NCBI RefSeq assembly: GCF_016598615.1
Contig: NZ_CP066831.1
Span: forward strand, 5,890,001-5,954,000
DNA from: Streptomyces liliifuscus
Lineage (GTDB): Bacteria; Actinomycetota; Actinomycetes; Streptomycetales; Streptomycetaceae
Length of the DNA: 64,000 nucleotides
Reading direction: 5' to 3'
Shown in pieces: positions 1 to 7,332 of this stretch. Numbering within the stretch: position 1 is the stretch's first letter; each line of letters begins with the position of its first letter. Made by a program: the position numbers and the translations under genes. A model generated the notes under the pieces. The model ran no database searches, was not told the origin of the DNA, and was given only the letters and a program-made list of their open reading frames with translations.

Positions 1-375
1 ACGTACTTCTGCACGTTCGTGCTCGCGGAGATCGACTGGGGCGGCCTCGCGGACTTCCTGAACAAGCTGCTCGACAAGGTGAAGGACAAGGTCATCACGG
101 CGGTCGCGGCCGCGATCGGTGGGGCGATCGGTGTCTCCGGCGGGCCCGTCGGCGTTGCCGTCGGCATCGCGGTGGGCTTTGTGGTCGGCCAGGTCTTCGA
201 GTGGCTGAAGGGCCTGTGGGGCGACGACGTCTTCAAGCCGTACACGGTCAGCTGTGCGATCCACGGCCTGACCAACACGTTCGGTGGCCAGGACAACAGC
301 CCTGACAAGACGATCAACTTCAGCGGCCACGGAGGCAAGTACCAGTTGACCTACGACTGGCGAAAGTACAACTGA
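1..375 (+). CDS. C-terminal part of an unrecognised protein, cut by the window edge
   Basis: The frame is open from base 1, so the true start lies outside the window. The visible 124 codons begin with a lysine-containing amphipathic segment, followed by a Gly/Ala/Val-rich hydrophobic stretch (roughly residues 31-70) that could insert in a membrane, then a polar tail ending in DWRKYN. I do not recognise the family. Its end overlaps the end of the convergent DUF397 gene by 25 bp. Coding sense is supported by GC-rich third positions; function is unknown. Confidence 0.6.
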   Translation, partial: TYFCTFVLAEIDWGGLADFLNKLLDKVKDKVITAVAAAIGGAIGVSGGPVGVAVGIAVGFVVGQVFEWLKGLWGDDVFKPYTVSCAIHGLTNTFGGQDNSPDKTINFSGHGGKYQLTYDWRKYN

Positions 376-542
376 CCGGCGAGAAACCCGGCCCAGGCTT
401 CACCGGAGACGGTGAGGTCTGGGCCACCGGGGTTTTTGGAGTCACGGATGTGGATGGTGTGGGGGGCGAGGGCGACTTCGACACAGTCAGCGCCACCGCT
501 GTCGCTGTAGCTCGACTTGAACCATCGGAGTTCGCCGCTCAT
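351..542 (-). CDS. DUF397 domain protein
   Basis: A 63-residue protein with the DUF397 signature: the WFKSSYSDSGGADCVEVA block near the N-terminus and a later IHIRDSKNP motif. In Streptomyces such proteins are encoded directly after XRE/DUF5753 regulators and are thought to act with them (WhiJ/BldB-type developmental modules). Here the start overlaps the stop of the XRE gene by 4 bp (ATGA), implying translational coupling. A second copy of this pair lies at 16.06-17.09 kb. Confidence 0.9.
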   Translation of the reverse strand: MSGELRWFKSSYSDSGGADCVEVALAPHTIHIRDSKNPGGPDLTVSGEAWAGFLAGQLYFRQS

Positions 543-1375
543 TCCTGTTCTCCTGCCAACCGCTCGATGAGGCCCAGCGATTCACGAGGGCCGAGGGCCT
601 GTGCGCGGATCTTCGCATACCGCTGTGCGTACGTACTCACCTTTGCCGGATCGCTGATCAGGAGGCTCTCGTCCTGCGGTTCGAGGTATACGACGTGGTC
701 GTGCTCGGGAGTCTCCAGCAGTTTCATCTCACCACGCACGCCTGCGTGTTCGCCAAGGGCACCGGAGTCCAGAGGCAGCACCTGCAGAGTTACGTTCCGG
801 CGTTGCGCACACTCGACAAGGTGCAGGAGCTGCTCGCACATGACCGCGCGGCCGCCCACCACACGCCGCAGCACGGACTCCTCGAGAACCAACTCGAGCA
901 ACGCGAGCGGCTCCCTGGTGAACAGCGCCTTGCGAGCCATCCGTGCCTCGACAAGCTCCTCGATGCGCTGCTCGGACAGTGGGGGATAGCCGCCGCTGAT
1001 CAGCGCCCGAGCGTACGCCTCCGTCTGGAACAGGCCGTCGACCACGAGCGTCACGTACGACGAGAGGGTCAGGGCCCGCTGCTCCAGCAACGCATAGTTC
1101 TTGAACTGCGCCGGATACTTGTCCATCCGCACATACGTCCGCGCCTTCTCGAAGACCCCCAGCCCCGCCCCGATCGTCTCCTCCAGCTTGACCAGCATCT
1201 GGTCGCTCGCGGGCTGCGCGCATGTCTCCATCGCGCTGACCGCCGAGCCGGTGTAACCGATCTTCCGCCCCAACTGCTCCTGGGAAAGCTGCTGTTGCTC
1301 ACGCAGTGCTTTCGCGAGGTCGGCGACCATACGGGTCACTCCGCCAGCCTCAGTCTTGTTCTCGGCCCGCGCCAT
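539..1375 (-). CDS. XRE-family regulator with DUF5753 domain
   Basis: A 278-residue protein. The N-terminal helix-turn-helix spans roughly residues 15-75 (LAKALREQQQLSQEQLGRKI, then GSAVSAMETCAQPAS). The rest is a DUF5753 effector domain containing the usual hallmarks LFQTEAYARALI and a C-terminal block where VVYLEPQDESLL resembles the family pattern. It is coupled to the DUF397 gene and divergent from an unknown gene at 1504. The 129-bp gap between the divergent genes holds three tandem 10-bp repeats likely to be its operator. The family regulates development or secondary metabolism by an unclear mechanism. Confidence 0.9.
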   Translation of the reverse strand: MARAENKTEAGGVTRMVADLAKALREQQQLSQEQLGRKIGYTGSAVSAMETCAQPASDQMLVKLEETIGAGLGVFEKARTYVRMDKYPAQFKNYALLEQRALTLSSYVTLVVDGLFQTEAYARALISGGYPPLSEQRIEELVEARMARKALFTREPLALLELVLEESVLRRVVGGRAVMCEQLLHLVECAQRRNVTLQVLPLDSGALGEHAGVRGEMKLLETPEHDHVVYLEPQDESLLISDPAKVSTYAQRYAKIRAQALGPRESLGLIERLAGEQE

Positions 1376-1388
1376 GTGCAGTCACTCC

Positions 1389-1418
1389 CCGGACTCAACC
1401 GGACTCAACCGGTCTCAA
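1389..1418. promoter_or_regulatory. Three tandem 10-bp repeats, putative operator
   Basis: CCGGACTCAA is repeated three times without spacing (third copy CCGGTCTCAA), 14 bp upstream of the XRE start and between two divergent genes. One helical turn per unit suits side-by-side binding of the adjacent XRE regulator. This is inference from position; no binding data are visible. Confidence 0.5.
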
Positions 1419-1503
1419 CAAGCCAACGCCGACTTCCCCACCGTTACCAGCGGTCGACGCAGAGTTATGGAAGACGCTAGCCCGGCCTGCCGAAACTGTC
1501 CCC

Positions 1504-1944
1504 ATGGACACAGAAAGTCACGAATCAAACCTCGACGAACCCCCACTCGCCCCTGACTGGGTCCCCCTCACCGGTCTCCAACTCCGAAGAGCAGGCGTCC
1601 GGTTCGACGCCGTGCGGGTCGACGGATCCCGCGGCCGGCGCCTCGCGGACACCCTCGCGCGGATGACGGGTGGGAACCCGGGACCGGTCGTCGAGGAGGC
1701 CAACGCGCGCCGGGCCGTGTACTTCCTGGTCCCGGCCGGCAGCACGGCACACCGCGCCTGGCCCGACGGAGTCACCCGGCTCGCCGCGGGTCCGGGCCAC
1801 GTCTCGTACATCCCGGTCCCGGCGCTCGACGGGCCGACCTGGCCGCTGAGTTGGCGGTACCGGCCGGTGACCCCCGAACACCTCGTGCACCCGCTGCTCC
1901 TGCGGACCGCACTGCAGGAGCAAGAGTGGGCGTACCTCACATAG
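1504..1944 (+). CDS. Conserved hypothetical protein, partner of the XRE/DUF397 module
   Basis: A 146-residue soluble protein starting at the ATG before DTESHESNLDEPP. The C-terminal half has a recognisable block (AHRAW, then SYIPVPALDG and TWPLSWRY). A truncated relative of exactly this block occurs on the minus strand at 15.76-15.97 kb, again divergent from an XRE/DUF397 pair, so the gene appears to belong to a three-gene module. I do not know its biochemical function. No membrane segment or catalytic motif is evident. Confidence 0.7.
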   Translation: MDTESHESNLDEPPLAPDWVPLTGLQLRRAGVRFDAVRVDGSRGRRLADTLARMTGGNPGPVVEEANARRAVYFLVPAGSTAHRAWPDGVTRLAAGPGHVSYIPVPALDGPTWPLSWRYRPVTPEHLVHPLLLRTALQEQEWAYLT

Positions 1945-2000
1945 CGGGCATAGGCTGAGAGTGCAAACGTGCGTGCGTCGATCAGAAGAAGGTGAGCGCG

Positions 2001-2291
2001 ATGCGCGTCATGCTCAAGGCCACTCTGGACACGGAGAAGTCGAACGAAGCGATCCGCAGCGGGAAGATGCCGGAGCTGATCAAGGAGATCCTGGACCATC
2101 TCAAGCCCGAGGCGGCGTACTTCGCGCCCATGGGCGGCCGGCGTACCTGCCTGCTGTTCTTCGACATGAAGGACAGCTCGGAGCTGCCCCCTGTCGGTGA
2201 GCCGTTCCTCACCCAGTTCAACGCCGAGGTCGAGGTCACCCCGATCATGAACGGCGAGGATCTCCAGAAGGGCCTGTCCGAGCTGCGCTGA
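2001..2291 (+). CDS. Small conserved hypothetical protein
   Basis: A 96-residue protein starting MRVMLKATLDTEKSNEAI. The ATG at 2001 has an AAGGTGA ribosome site just upstream; an in-frame GTG at 1992 is possible. The alternation of beta strands and helices suggests a small ferredoxin-like (dimeric alpha/beta) fold, but I cannot name a family with certainty. It follows the gene ending at 1944 on the same strand with only 56 bp between. Confidence 0.7.
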   Translation: MRVMLKATLDTEKSNEAIRSGKMPELIKEILDHLKPEAAYFAPMGGRRTCLLFFDMKDSSELPPVGEPFLTQFNAEVEVTPIMNGEDLQKGLSELR

Positions 2292-2414
2292 CCGCCGGGG
2301 CGACGATGGTGTAGCCCGCTACACCACGGACTCGGGGGGCCGGTCCCTCGTGGCCGCGCGAGTACGACGGAATCGTGGACGGCACCACCAGCCGATCCAG
2401 GAAGGGCCGATTCC

Positions 2415-2840
2415 ATGGCCGCGAACCGTCGCCCCGTACGCCGTACCGTCACCGTCGTCACCACCCTGGCAGCCGTCACGCTCGCCGCCGGGCTGCTCAC
2501 CGGATGCGAGGACGACGACCTCGACAACTCCCTGAGCTGCCTCAAGAACGCCGACACGATCGCCGACAGCCTCAAGGCGATCCACGAGGCCGGTGCGGAC
2601 GCGGTGAAGGATCCCATGCGGACCGACACGTCCATCGACACCATCGAGAAGAACCTCGACAGGATCAACGACAGGACGGACGGCGACAAGGTCGACGACG
2701 ACAAGGTCGGCAAGGCGGTCGACGACCTCAACGACGCCGTCAAGGACTACAACAAGGCCGTCCTGGACGGCGACACCAGCCCGGACTCCAGCCGGATCGA
2801 CGCCGCCGCCGACGAACTGACCGACGTGTGCACGTCCTGA
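2415..2840 (+). CDS. Secreted lipoprotein, unknown function
   Basis: A 141-residue protein with an arginine-containing N-terminus, a hydrophobic core and a lipobox LLTGC, which predicts cleavage and diacylglyceryl modification at the cysteine near residue 31. The mature part is highly acidic and helical, rich in Asp and Lys, with repeated DDL/DKV patterns. It has two further cysteines, one in LSCLKN and one near the C-terminus (VCTS), that could form a disulfide. No enzymatic domain is recognised. The protein is probably exposed on the outer face of the membrane. Confidence 0.75.
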   Translation: MAANRRPVRRTVTVVTTLAAVTLAAGLLTGCEDDDLDNSLSCLKNADTIADSLKAIHEAGADAVKDPMRTDTSIDTIEKNLDRINDRTDGDKVDDDKVGKAVDDLNDAVKDYNKAVLDGDTSPDSSRIDAAADELTDVCTS

Positions 2841-2856
2841 CACTCACAGGGCAGCG

Positions 2857-3507
2857 CTAGCTGAAGATGATCATCGAGCCCTGCGCCAGACTCCGCGTCG
2901 CCGCCGCGTGCAGCCCCAGCCACACATGCCGTTCGCGCGCGAACGGGCTCGAGTCGAAGGGCGCGGGCGCGGCCGGCTCCTCCAGCTCGGTGGGGGCCAT
3001 GGGGGGCTCCGGCGGGAGGGGAGGCACGGCGGGGTCGATGCCGATCGTCGGGGCGACGAACTCCAGCTCCCGCAGCAGGGCCTGGGACGAGCCCAAGGGA
3101 CCCCCGCCCGCGAGGAGTTCGTCGCTCGACAGCGGGTGCGGGAAGTCCACCGGTACGTACGCGCCCGCGTGGTCGTAGTGCCAGACCAGGTGGGACTGCT
3201 GGGCCGTCGCGTCGAACATCTCCAGCAACTGCTCGTAGTCACCGCCCAGTTCGTCGACCGGCGTCACCGCGAGCCCGCACACCTGCAGCAGGTACGCGCG
3301 GCGCAGGAAGTGCAGCGCGTCGTAGTCGAAGCCCGCGACCGGTGCCACATCGCCGGAGAGGCCCGGCATATAGGCGTAGACCGGCACCGGCGGAAGTCCG
3401 GCCTCGCCCAGGACCTTGTCGTAGAGCGCGAGTTCCTCGGCGAAGGGGTTGTCGGGGGTGTGGCACAACACGTCGACGAGCGGGACCAGCCACAGGTCAC
3501 AGGCCAA
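2857..3507 (-). CDS. Conserved hypothetical protein
   Basis: A 216-residue soluble protein beginning MACDLWLVPLVDVL, with no signal peptide or transmembrane segment. A proline-rich stretch (PAVPPLPPEPP) sits in the last third and looks like a linker. Codon use matches the chromosome. It is convergent with the lipoprotein gene (16 bp between stops). I do not recognise a domain; similar proteins occur in streptomycetes as uncharacterised entries. Confidence 0.65.
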   Translation of the reverse strand: MACDLWLVPLVDVLCHTPDNPFAEELALYDKVLGEAGLPPVPVYAYMPGLSGDVAPVAGFDYDALHFLRRAYLLQVCGLAVTPVDELGGDYEQLLEMFDATAQQSHLVWHYDHAGAYVPVDFPHPLSSDELLAGGGPLGSSQALLRELEFVAPTIGIDPAVPPLPPEPPMAPTELEEPAAPAPFDSSPFARERHVWLGLHAAATRSLAQGSMIIFS

Positions 3508-3681
3508 CAGAGAGCTCCTCGCGTAGCACGGTGGTCAAGAAAGCGTAATGGGTGCGAGCGCGGTCGGGCCCCGCCGTGAACGTCGAATACCCCACACCTG
3601 ACGGCCCCACCCCCACACCCACCACTTCCGGCCCCGGATCCCCGGCCCCGCCCCGGGCGCCTCGATCCCCGCTCCTCGGAC

Positions 3682-4413
3682 CTAGTCCGCCACCAGCTGC
3701 TCGATCAGCGCCAGCGAGTGCGCGTCGTACGCGGTCACGATCGTGTGTGCGGTCGGGGCGTCGCGTTCGGTGAGGGCGTCCACGAGGGCCGTGTGCTCGG
3801 ACCACAGACGGCCGCGCAGATCGTCGACCCGGCGCAGGTGCTGGACCGCGCACACCCAGGACTGGACGCGCAGCCGGTGCAGGAAGTCGGCGAGGTAGGG
3901 GTTGCCGAACAGCCCGCTGAGCTCGCGCCAGAAGCGCAGGTCGTAGCCGATGAGGATGTTGAGGTCACCGGCGGCGGCCGCCCGCTGGGCCTCCTCGCCG
4001 CGCCGCCGCACCCCGGCGAGCGCGGCACCGGTGCGCGGGTCGTCGATCCGGGTGGCGAGCGCGGCACGGGCGCCCCGGGTGGTGGTGGCCTCCCCGTCGA
4101 GCAGCCCGCGGAAGATGCTGTCCGTGACCAGGCTGCGGGCCTCGATCATGCCCCGGTAGTCGTTCAGCGAGTACTCGTGGACGCGGAAGCCGCGGTGCTG
4201 GTCCGCGTCCAGCAGGCCCTGGGCCGACAGGTCGACCAGGGCCTCGCGGACGGGGGTCGCGGAGACGCCGTACTGCTCGGCGATCTCCTTGACCGTGAAC
4301 TCCTGGCCCGGCTTGAGACGTCCGCCCAGCACCTCGTCGCGGAGCGCGTCCGCGATCTGCTGCCGCAGGGTGCTGCGGGTGACGGCGCCATTGCCGCTGC
4401 CGGTGCGGGGCAT
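3682..4413 (-). CDS. GntR-family transcriptional regulator (FadR/FCD type)
   Basis: A winged-helix GntR domain occupies the first ~80 residues (LRQQIADALRDEVLGGRLKP, then VKEIAEQYGVSATPVREAL), followed by an all-helical FCD-like effector domain. I chose the ATG at 4413 (MPRTGSGNG) because GGAAGG precedes it by about 9 nt; an upstream in-frame ATG at 4452 has a poorer ribosome site. The gene lies directly downstream of the aminotransferase on the same strand, so it may control that gene and sense its substrate. Confidence 0.88.
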   Translation of the reverse strand: MPRTGSGNGAVTRSTLRQQIADALRDEVLGGRLKPGQEFTVKEIAEQYGVSATPVREALVDLSAQGLLDADQHRGFRVHEYSLNDYRGMIEARSLVTDSIFRGLLDGEATTTRGARAALATRIDDPRTGAALAGVRRRGEEAQRAAAAGDLNILIGYDLRFWRELSGLFGNPYLADFLHRLRVQSWVCAVQHLRRVDDLRGRLWSEHTALVDALTERDAPTAHTIVTAYDAHSLALIEQLVAD

Positions 4414-4514
4414 CGTCCGGTTCCTTCCCCGATCGGGTAAGTACTCGCTCATGTCTACGAGCCAGTCACCTTACGCGTTCGGAAAAGGGTCACCCGGATC
4501 GCACCGGTCCCGCG

Positions 4515-5870
4515 CTACACCGTGTGCTCGTCCGCCACCGAGAGCGCCTCGTCGAGCGCGGCCAGACCCTCCTTGGCCTCCGCCTCCGTGATGTTGCACG
4601 GGGGAACGACATGGGTGCGGTTCATGTTGATGAAGGGCCACAGACCGTGCGCCTTCGCCGCGGCACCGAACGCCGCCATGGGCGCGTTCGCCGCACCGGA
4701 CGCGTTGTACGGCACCAGCGGCTCCCGCGTCTCCTTGTCCCGTACGAGTTCCAGGGCCCAGAAGACACCCGTGCCGCGGACCTCGCCGACGCTCGGGTGG
4801 CGTTCGGCCAGCTCGCGCAGCCCGGGACCGAGCACGGCCGCGCCGATCCGGGTGGCCTGTCCGAGGATGTCCTCCTCCTCCATCACGTTGAGGGTCGCGA
4901 CGGCGGCGGCACAGGCGAGCGGGTGCCCGGAGTAGGTGAGCCCGCCGGGGTAGGGGCGCTTCGCGAACGTCTCGGCGATGGCCGGCGAGATCGCGACACC
5001 GCCCAGCGGCACGTACCCGGAGTTCACACCCTTCGCGAACGTCATCAGGTCGGGCACGACCCCGTAGTGGTCCGCGGCGAACCAGTGCCCGGTCCGTCCG
5101 AAGCCCGCCATGACCTCGTCCAGGACGAAGACGATCCCGTACTCGTCGCAGAGCGCGCGGACGCCCTCCAGATATCCCGGCGGCGGCATCATGATCCCGG
5201 CCGTACCCGGAATCGTCTCCAGGATGATCGCGGCGATGGTCGCCGGTCCTTCGAAGGCGATGGTGTCGGCGAGGTGCTGGAGCGCGCGCTCGCACTCCTG
5301 CTGCTCGGTCTCCGCGTGGAAGGGCGAGCGGTACAGGAACGGCGCCCAGAAGTGCACGACCCCGGCCGCCCCGCTGTCGTTCGGCCAGCGGCGCGGGTCA
5401 CCGGTGAGGTTGATCGCGGCGGAGGTCGCGCCGTGGTACGAGCGGTAGGCGGAGAGCACCTTCGGCCGGCCGGTGTGCAGCTTGGCCATGCGCGTGGCGT
5501 TCTCGACGGCCTCGGCGCCCCCGTTGGTGAAGAAGATCTTGTCCAGATCCCCCGGCGTCCGCTCGGCGATCAGCCGTGCCGCCTCCGACCGGGCCTCGAC
5601 GGCGAAGGCCGGCGCGAACGTCGTCATGCTCGCGGCCTGCTCCTGGATCGCGGCGACGACCTTCGGGTGCTGGTAGCCGATGTTCGTGAAGACGAGCCCG
5701 CTGGTGAAGTCCAGATACCGCCTGCCGTCGTAGTCCCAGAAGTACGCCCCCTCCGCACCGGCGACGGCGAGCGGGTCGATGAGCTCCTGTGCCGACCAGG
5801 AGTGGAAAACATGCGCACGGTCCGCGGCCTTCACGGCGGCGCCGGCCTGGGGATTGGGCTGAGGGGTCAT
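4515..5870 (-). CDS. Class III aminotransferase (PLP-dependent)
   Basis: A 451-residue fold-type I, class III enzyme starting MTPQPNPQAG. Visible hallmarks are the cofactor-contact motif FFTNGGAEAVENA, the Asp-containing VFVLDEVMAGFGRTG block, and the Schiff-base lysine in TFAKGVNSGYVPLGG. Length is normal for the family, whose members move amino groups from omega-amino acids or diamines to pyruvate or 2-oxoglutarate. The exact substrate cannot be read from sequence. A GntR regulator lies downstream on the same strand. A longer reading frame extends upstream of 5870 but has atypical composition. Confidence 0.88.
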   Translation of the reverse strand: MTPQPNPQAGAAVKAADRAHVFHSWSAQELIDPLAVAGAEGAYFWDYDGRRYLDFTSGLVFTNIGYQHPKVVAAIQEQAASMTTFAPAFAVEARSEAARLIAERTPGDLDKIFFTNGGAEAVENATRMAKLHTGRPKVLSAYRSYHGATSAAINLTGDPRRWPNDSGAAGVVHFWAPFLYRSPFHAETEQQECERALQHLADTIAFEGPATIAAIILETIPGTAGIMMPPPGYLEGVRALCDEYGIVFVLDEVMAGFGRTGHWFAADHYGVVPDLMTFAKGVNSGYVPLGGVAISPAIAETFAKRPYPGGLTYSGHPLACAAAVATLNVMEEEDILGQATRIGAAVLGPGLRELAERHPSVGEVRGTGVFWALELVRDKETREPLVPYNASGAANAPMAAFGAAAKAHGLWPFINMNRTHVVPPCNITEAEAKEGLAALDEALSVADEHTV

Positions 5871-6001
5871 GCGGCCGAGCGTAGGTGCGCGGGGCGAGGG
5901 CGCGACATCGGCGTCCTGTCTGCGGTGCGGCCGGGAACGCGACAGGTTGTCGTGTGTAGGGACGCCCGGGGAGCCTCGGCCGCGGCAACAGGGAAGCTGT
6001 T

Positions 6002-6034
6002 GACAGCATGCTGTCGTGATGACAGCATGCTTAC
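6002..6034. promoter_or_regulatory. Palindromic operator upstream of the amidotransferase-MarR operon
   Basis: A perfect 14-bp palindrome GACAGCATGCTGTC at 6002-6015 is followed by a second half-matched copy GACAGCATGCTTAC at 6021-6034, 19 bp apart. A TTGACA hexamer overlaps the first copy at 6000-6005, so a bound repressor would block a promoter. The MarR regulator at 6706 is the natural candidate, which would make the operon autoregulated. Confidence 0.6.
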
Positions 6035-6100
6035 ACAAGCACATGCAGGGCCGTACCGAACATGCAGGGCTGTATCCAGCAGCACGACCGAGGAGGAACC

Positions 6101-6709
6101 ATGAACGGCAACCGCAAGCCCGTACACCTCGCCGTCTACGACACGCTCGCCGACTGGGAGACCGGCCACACGACCGCGTACCTCGCGAGGGGCGGCTACG
6201 AGATCCGGACGGTCGGAGCGTCTCTGGCCCCCGTGCGGTCCGTCGGCGGGCTGCGGATCCAGCCCGACGTCACCCTCGACGACCTGCGGCCCGAGGACAG
6301 CTCGCTGCTGATCCTGCCGGGAGCCGATCTGTGGGACACGAGCGACGACCTCGCCCCCTTCGCCCGCAAGGCACGGGAGTTCCTGGACGCCGACGTGCCC
6401 GTCGCCGCGATCTGCGGGGGCACGGCCGGCCTCGCCCGCGAGGGGCTGCTCGACGACCGGGCCCACACCAGTGCCGTCTCCTTCTATCTGGCGGCCACGG
6501 GATACAAGGGCGGCGAGCGGTACGTCGACACCGACGCGGTCACGGACGGCAGGCTGATCACCGCAGGGCCCACCGAGCCCGTCGCGTTCGCGCGGGAGGT
6601 CTTCGGACTGCTCGGGGTGTACGAGGGAGAGGTGCTCGACGCCTGGTACCGGCTGTTCCACGACTCGGACGCGGAGGCGTTCGCGGTGCTCGAGGCGGCC
6701 GGCCGGTGA
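6101..6709 (+). CDS. DJ-1/PfpI-family glutamine amidotransferase-like protein
   Basis: A 202-residue single-domain protein of the DJ-1/PfpI superfamily. The nucleophile elbow is AAICGGTAGLA, with the cysteine in the expected position after a beta strand. LLILPGADLW and the N-terminal VYDTLADWETG match the family. An AGGAGG ribosome site lies 8 nt before the ATG. Members act as hydrolases, deglycases or stress chaperones; the activity here is not predictable. Its stop overlaps the GTG of the MarR gene, so the two form an operon behind a palindromic operator. Confidence 0.88.
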   Translation: MNGNRKPVHLAVYDTLADWETGHTTAYLARGGYEIRTVGASLAPVRSVGGLRIQPDVTLDDLRPEDSSLLILPGADLWDTSDDLAPFARKAREFLDADVPVAAICGGTAGLAREGLLDDRAHTSAVSFYLAATGYKGGERYVDTDAVTDGRLITAGPTEPVAFAREVFGLLGVYEGEVLDAWYRLFHDSDAEAFAVLEAAGR

Positions 6710-7260
6710 GTACGAAGGACGAGCCGGGCGGGGCGGACAGGGCACGGCAGGACCTGTTCAGCCGCAGCGCGCTCGGCATCTTCCGGCTGAACGGCCAGTT
6801 CATGGGCGTGGCCGAGGAGCTGGCCCGCCCCGCCGGGCTCACCGCCGCCTGGTGGCAGGTGCTCGGGGCCGTACTGAAGGAGCCGCTGCCCGTGTCCGGG
6901 ATCGCCCGCGCCATGGGCATCACCCGGCAGAGCGTGCAGCGGATCGCCGATCTGCTGGTCGAGCGGGGCCTCGCGGAGTACGTGCCCAACCCCGCCCACC
7001 GCCGCGCCAAGCTCCTCCGCCCCACGGAGGAGGGCCTCGCGGCGGTCCGGCGGATCACCCCCGGACACGCGGCCTTCGCGGACCGCCTCGCGGAGACCCT
7101 CGGCGAGGCCGAACTGGCCGAGACCGTCCGGGTGCTGGAGCGCCTGATCGGCGCGATGGAGACGGTCACGGAGGCGAGCGCGGGCCCGGGCCCGGATTCG
7201 GGCCCGGATTCGGGTGTGCGAACCGTGACAGAAACGGCATCCGCTGTTACGGAACCGTAG
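6706..7260 (+). CDS. MarR-family transcriptional regulator
   Basis: A 184-residue winged-helix protein starting at the GTG in the GTGA overlap with the amidotransferase stop. The recognition region is ISGIARAMGITRQSVQRIADLL-like and the wing is NPAHRRAKLLRPTEEG, both classical MarR features. The C-terminus carries a short low-complexity GPDSGPDSG repeat beyond the family core. It probably represses its own operon through the palindromes at 6002-6034. Confidence 0.9.
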   Translation: MSTKDEPGGADRARQDLFSRSALGIFRLNGQFMGVAEELARPAGLTAAWWQVLGAVLKEPLPVSGIARAMGITRQSVQRIADLLVERGLAEYVPNPAHRRAKLLRPTEEGLAAVRRITPGHAAFADRLAETLGEAELAETVRVLERLIGAMETVTEASAGPGPDSGPDSGVRTVTETASAVTEP

Positions 7261-7332
7261 ACACCGCTCCGGCCACCTCCCCGTTCGGCCGCACTATCCT
7301 CGGGCTGTCGCACAAGTACGGGGGAGGGCGGC

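Noticed and set aside
450..989. Long plus-strand frame opposite the XRE gene
   Set aside because: Antisense frame created by GC bias; the minus-strand XRE/DUF397 genes have clear domains.
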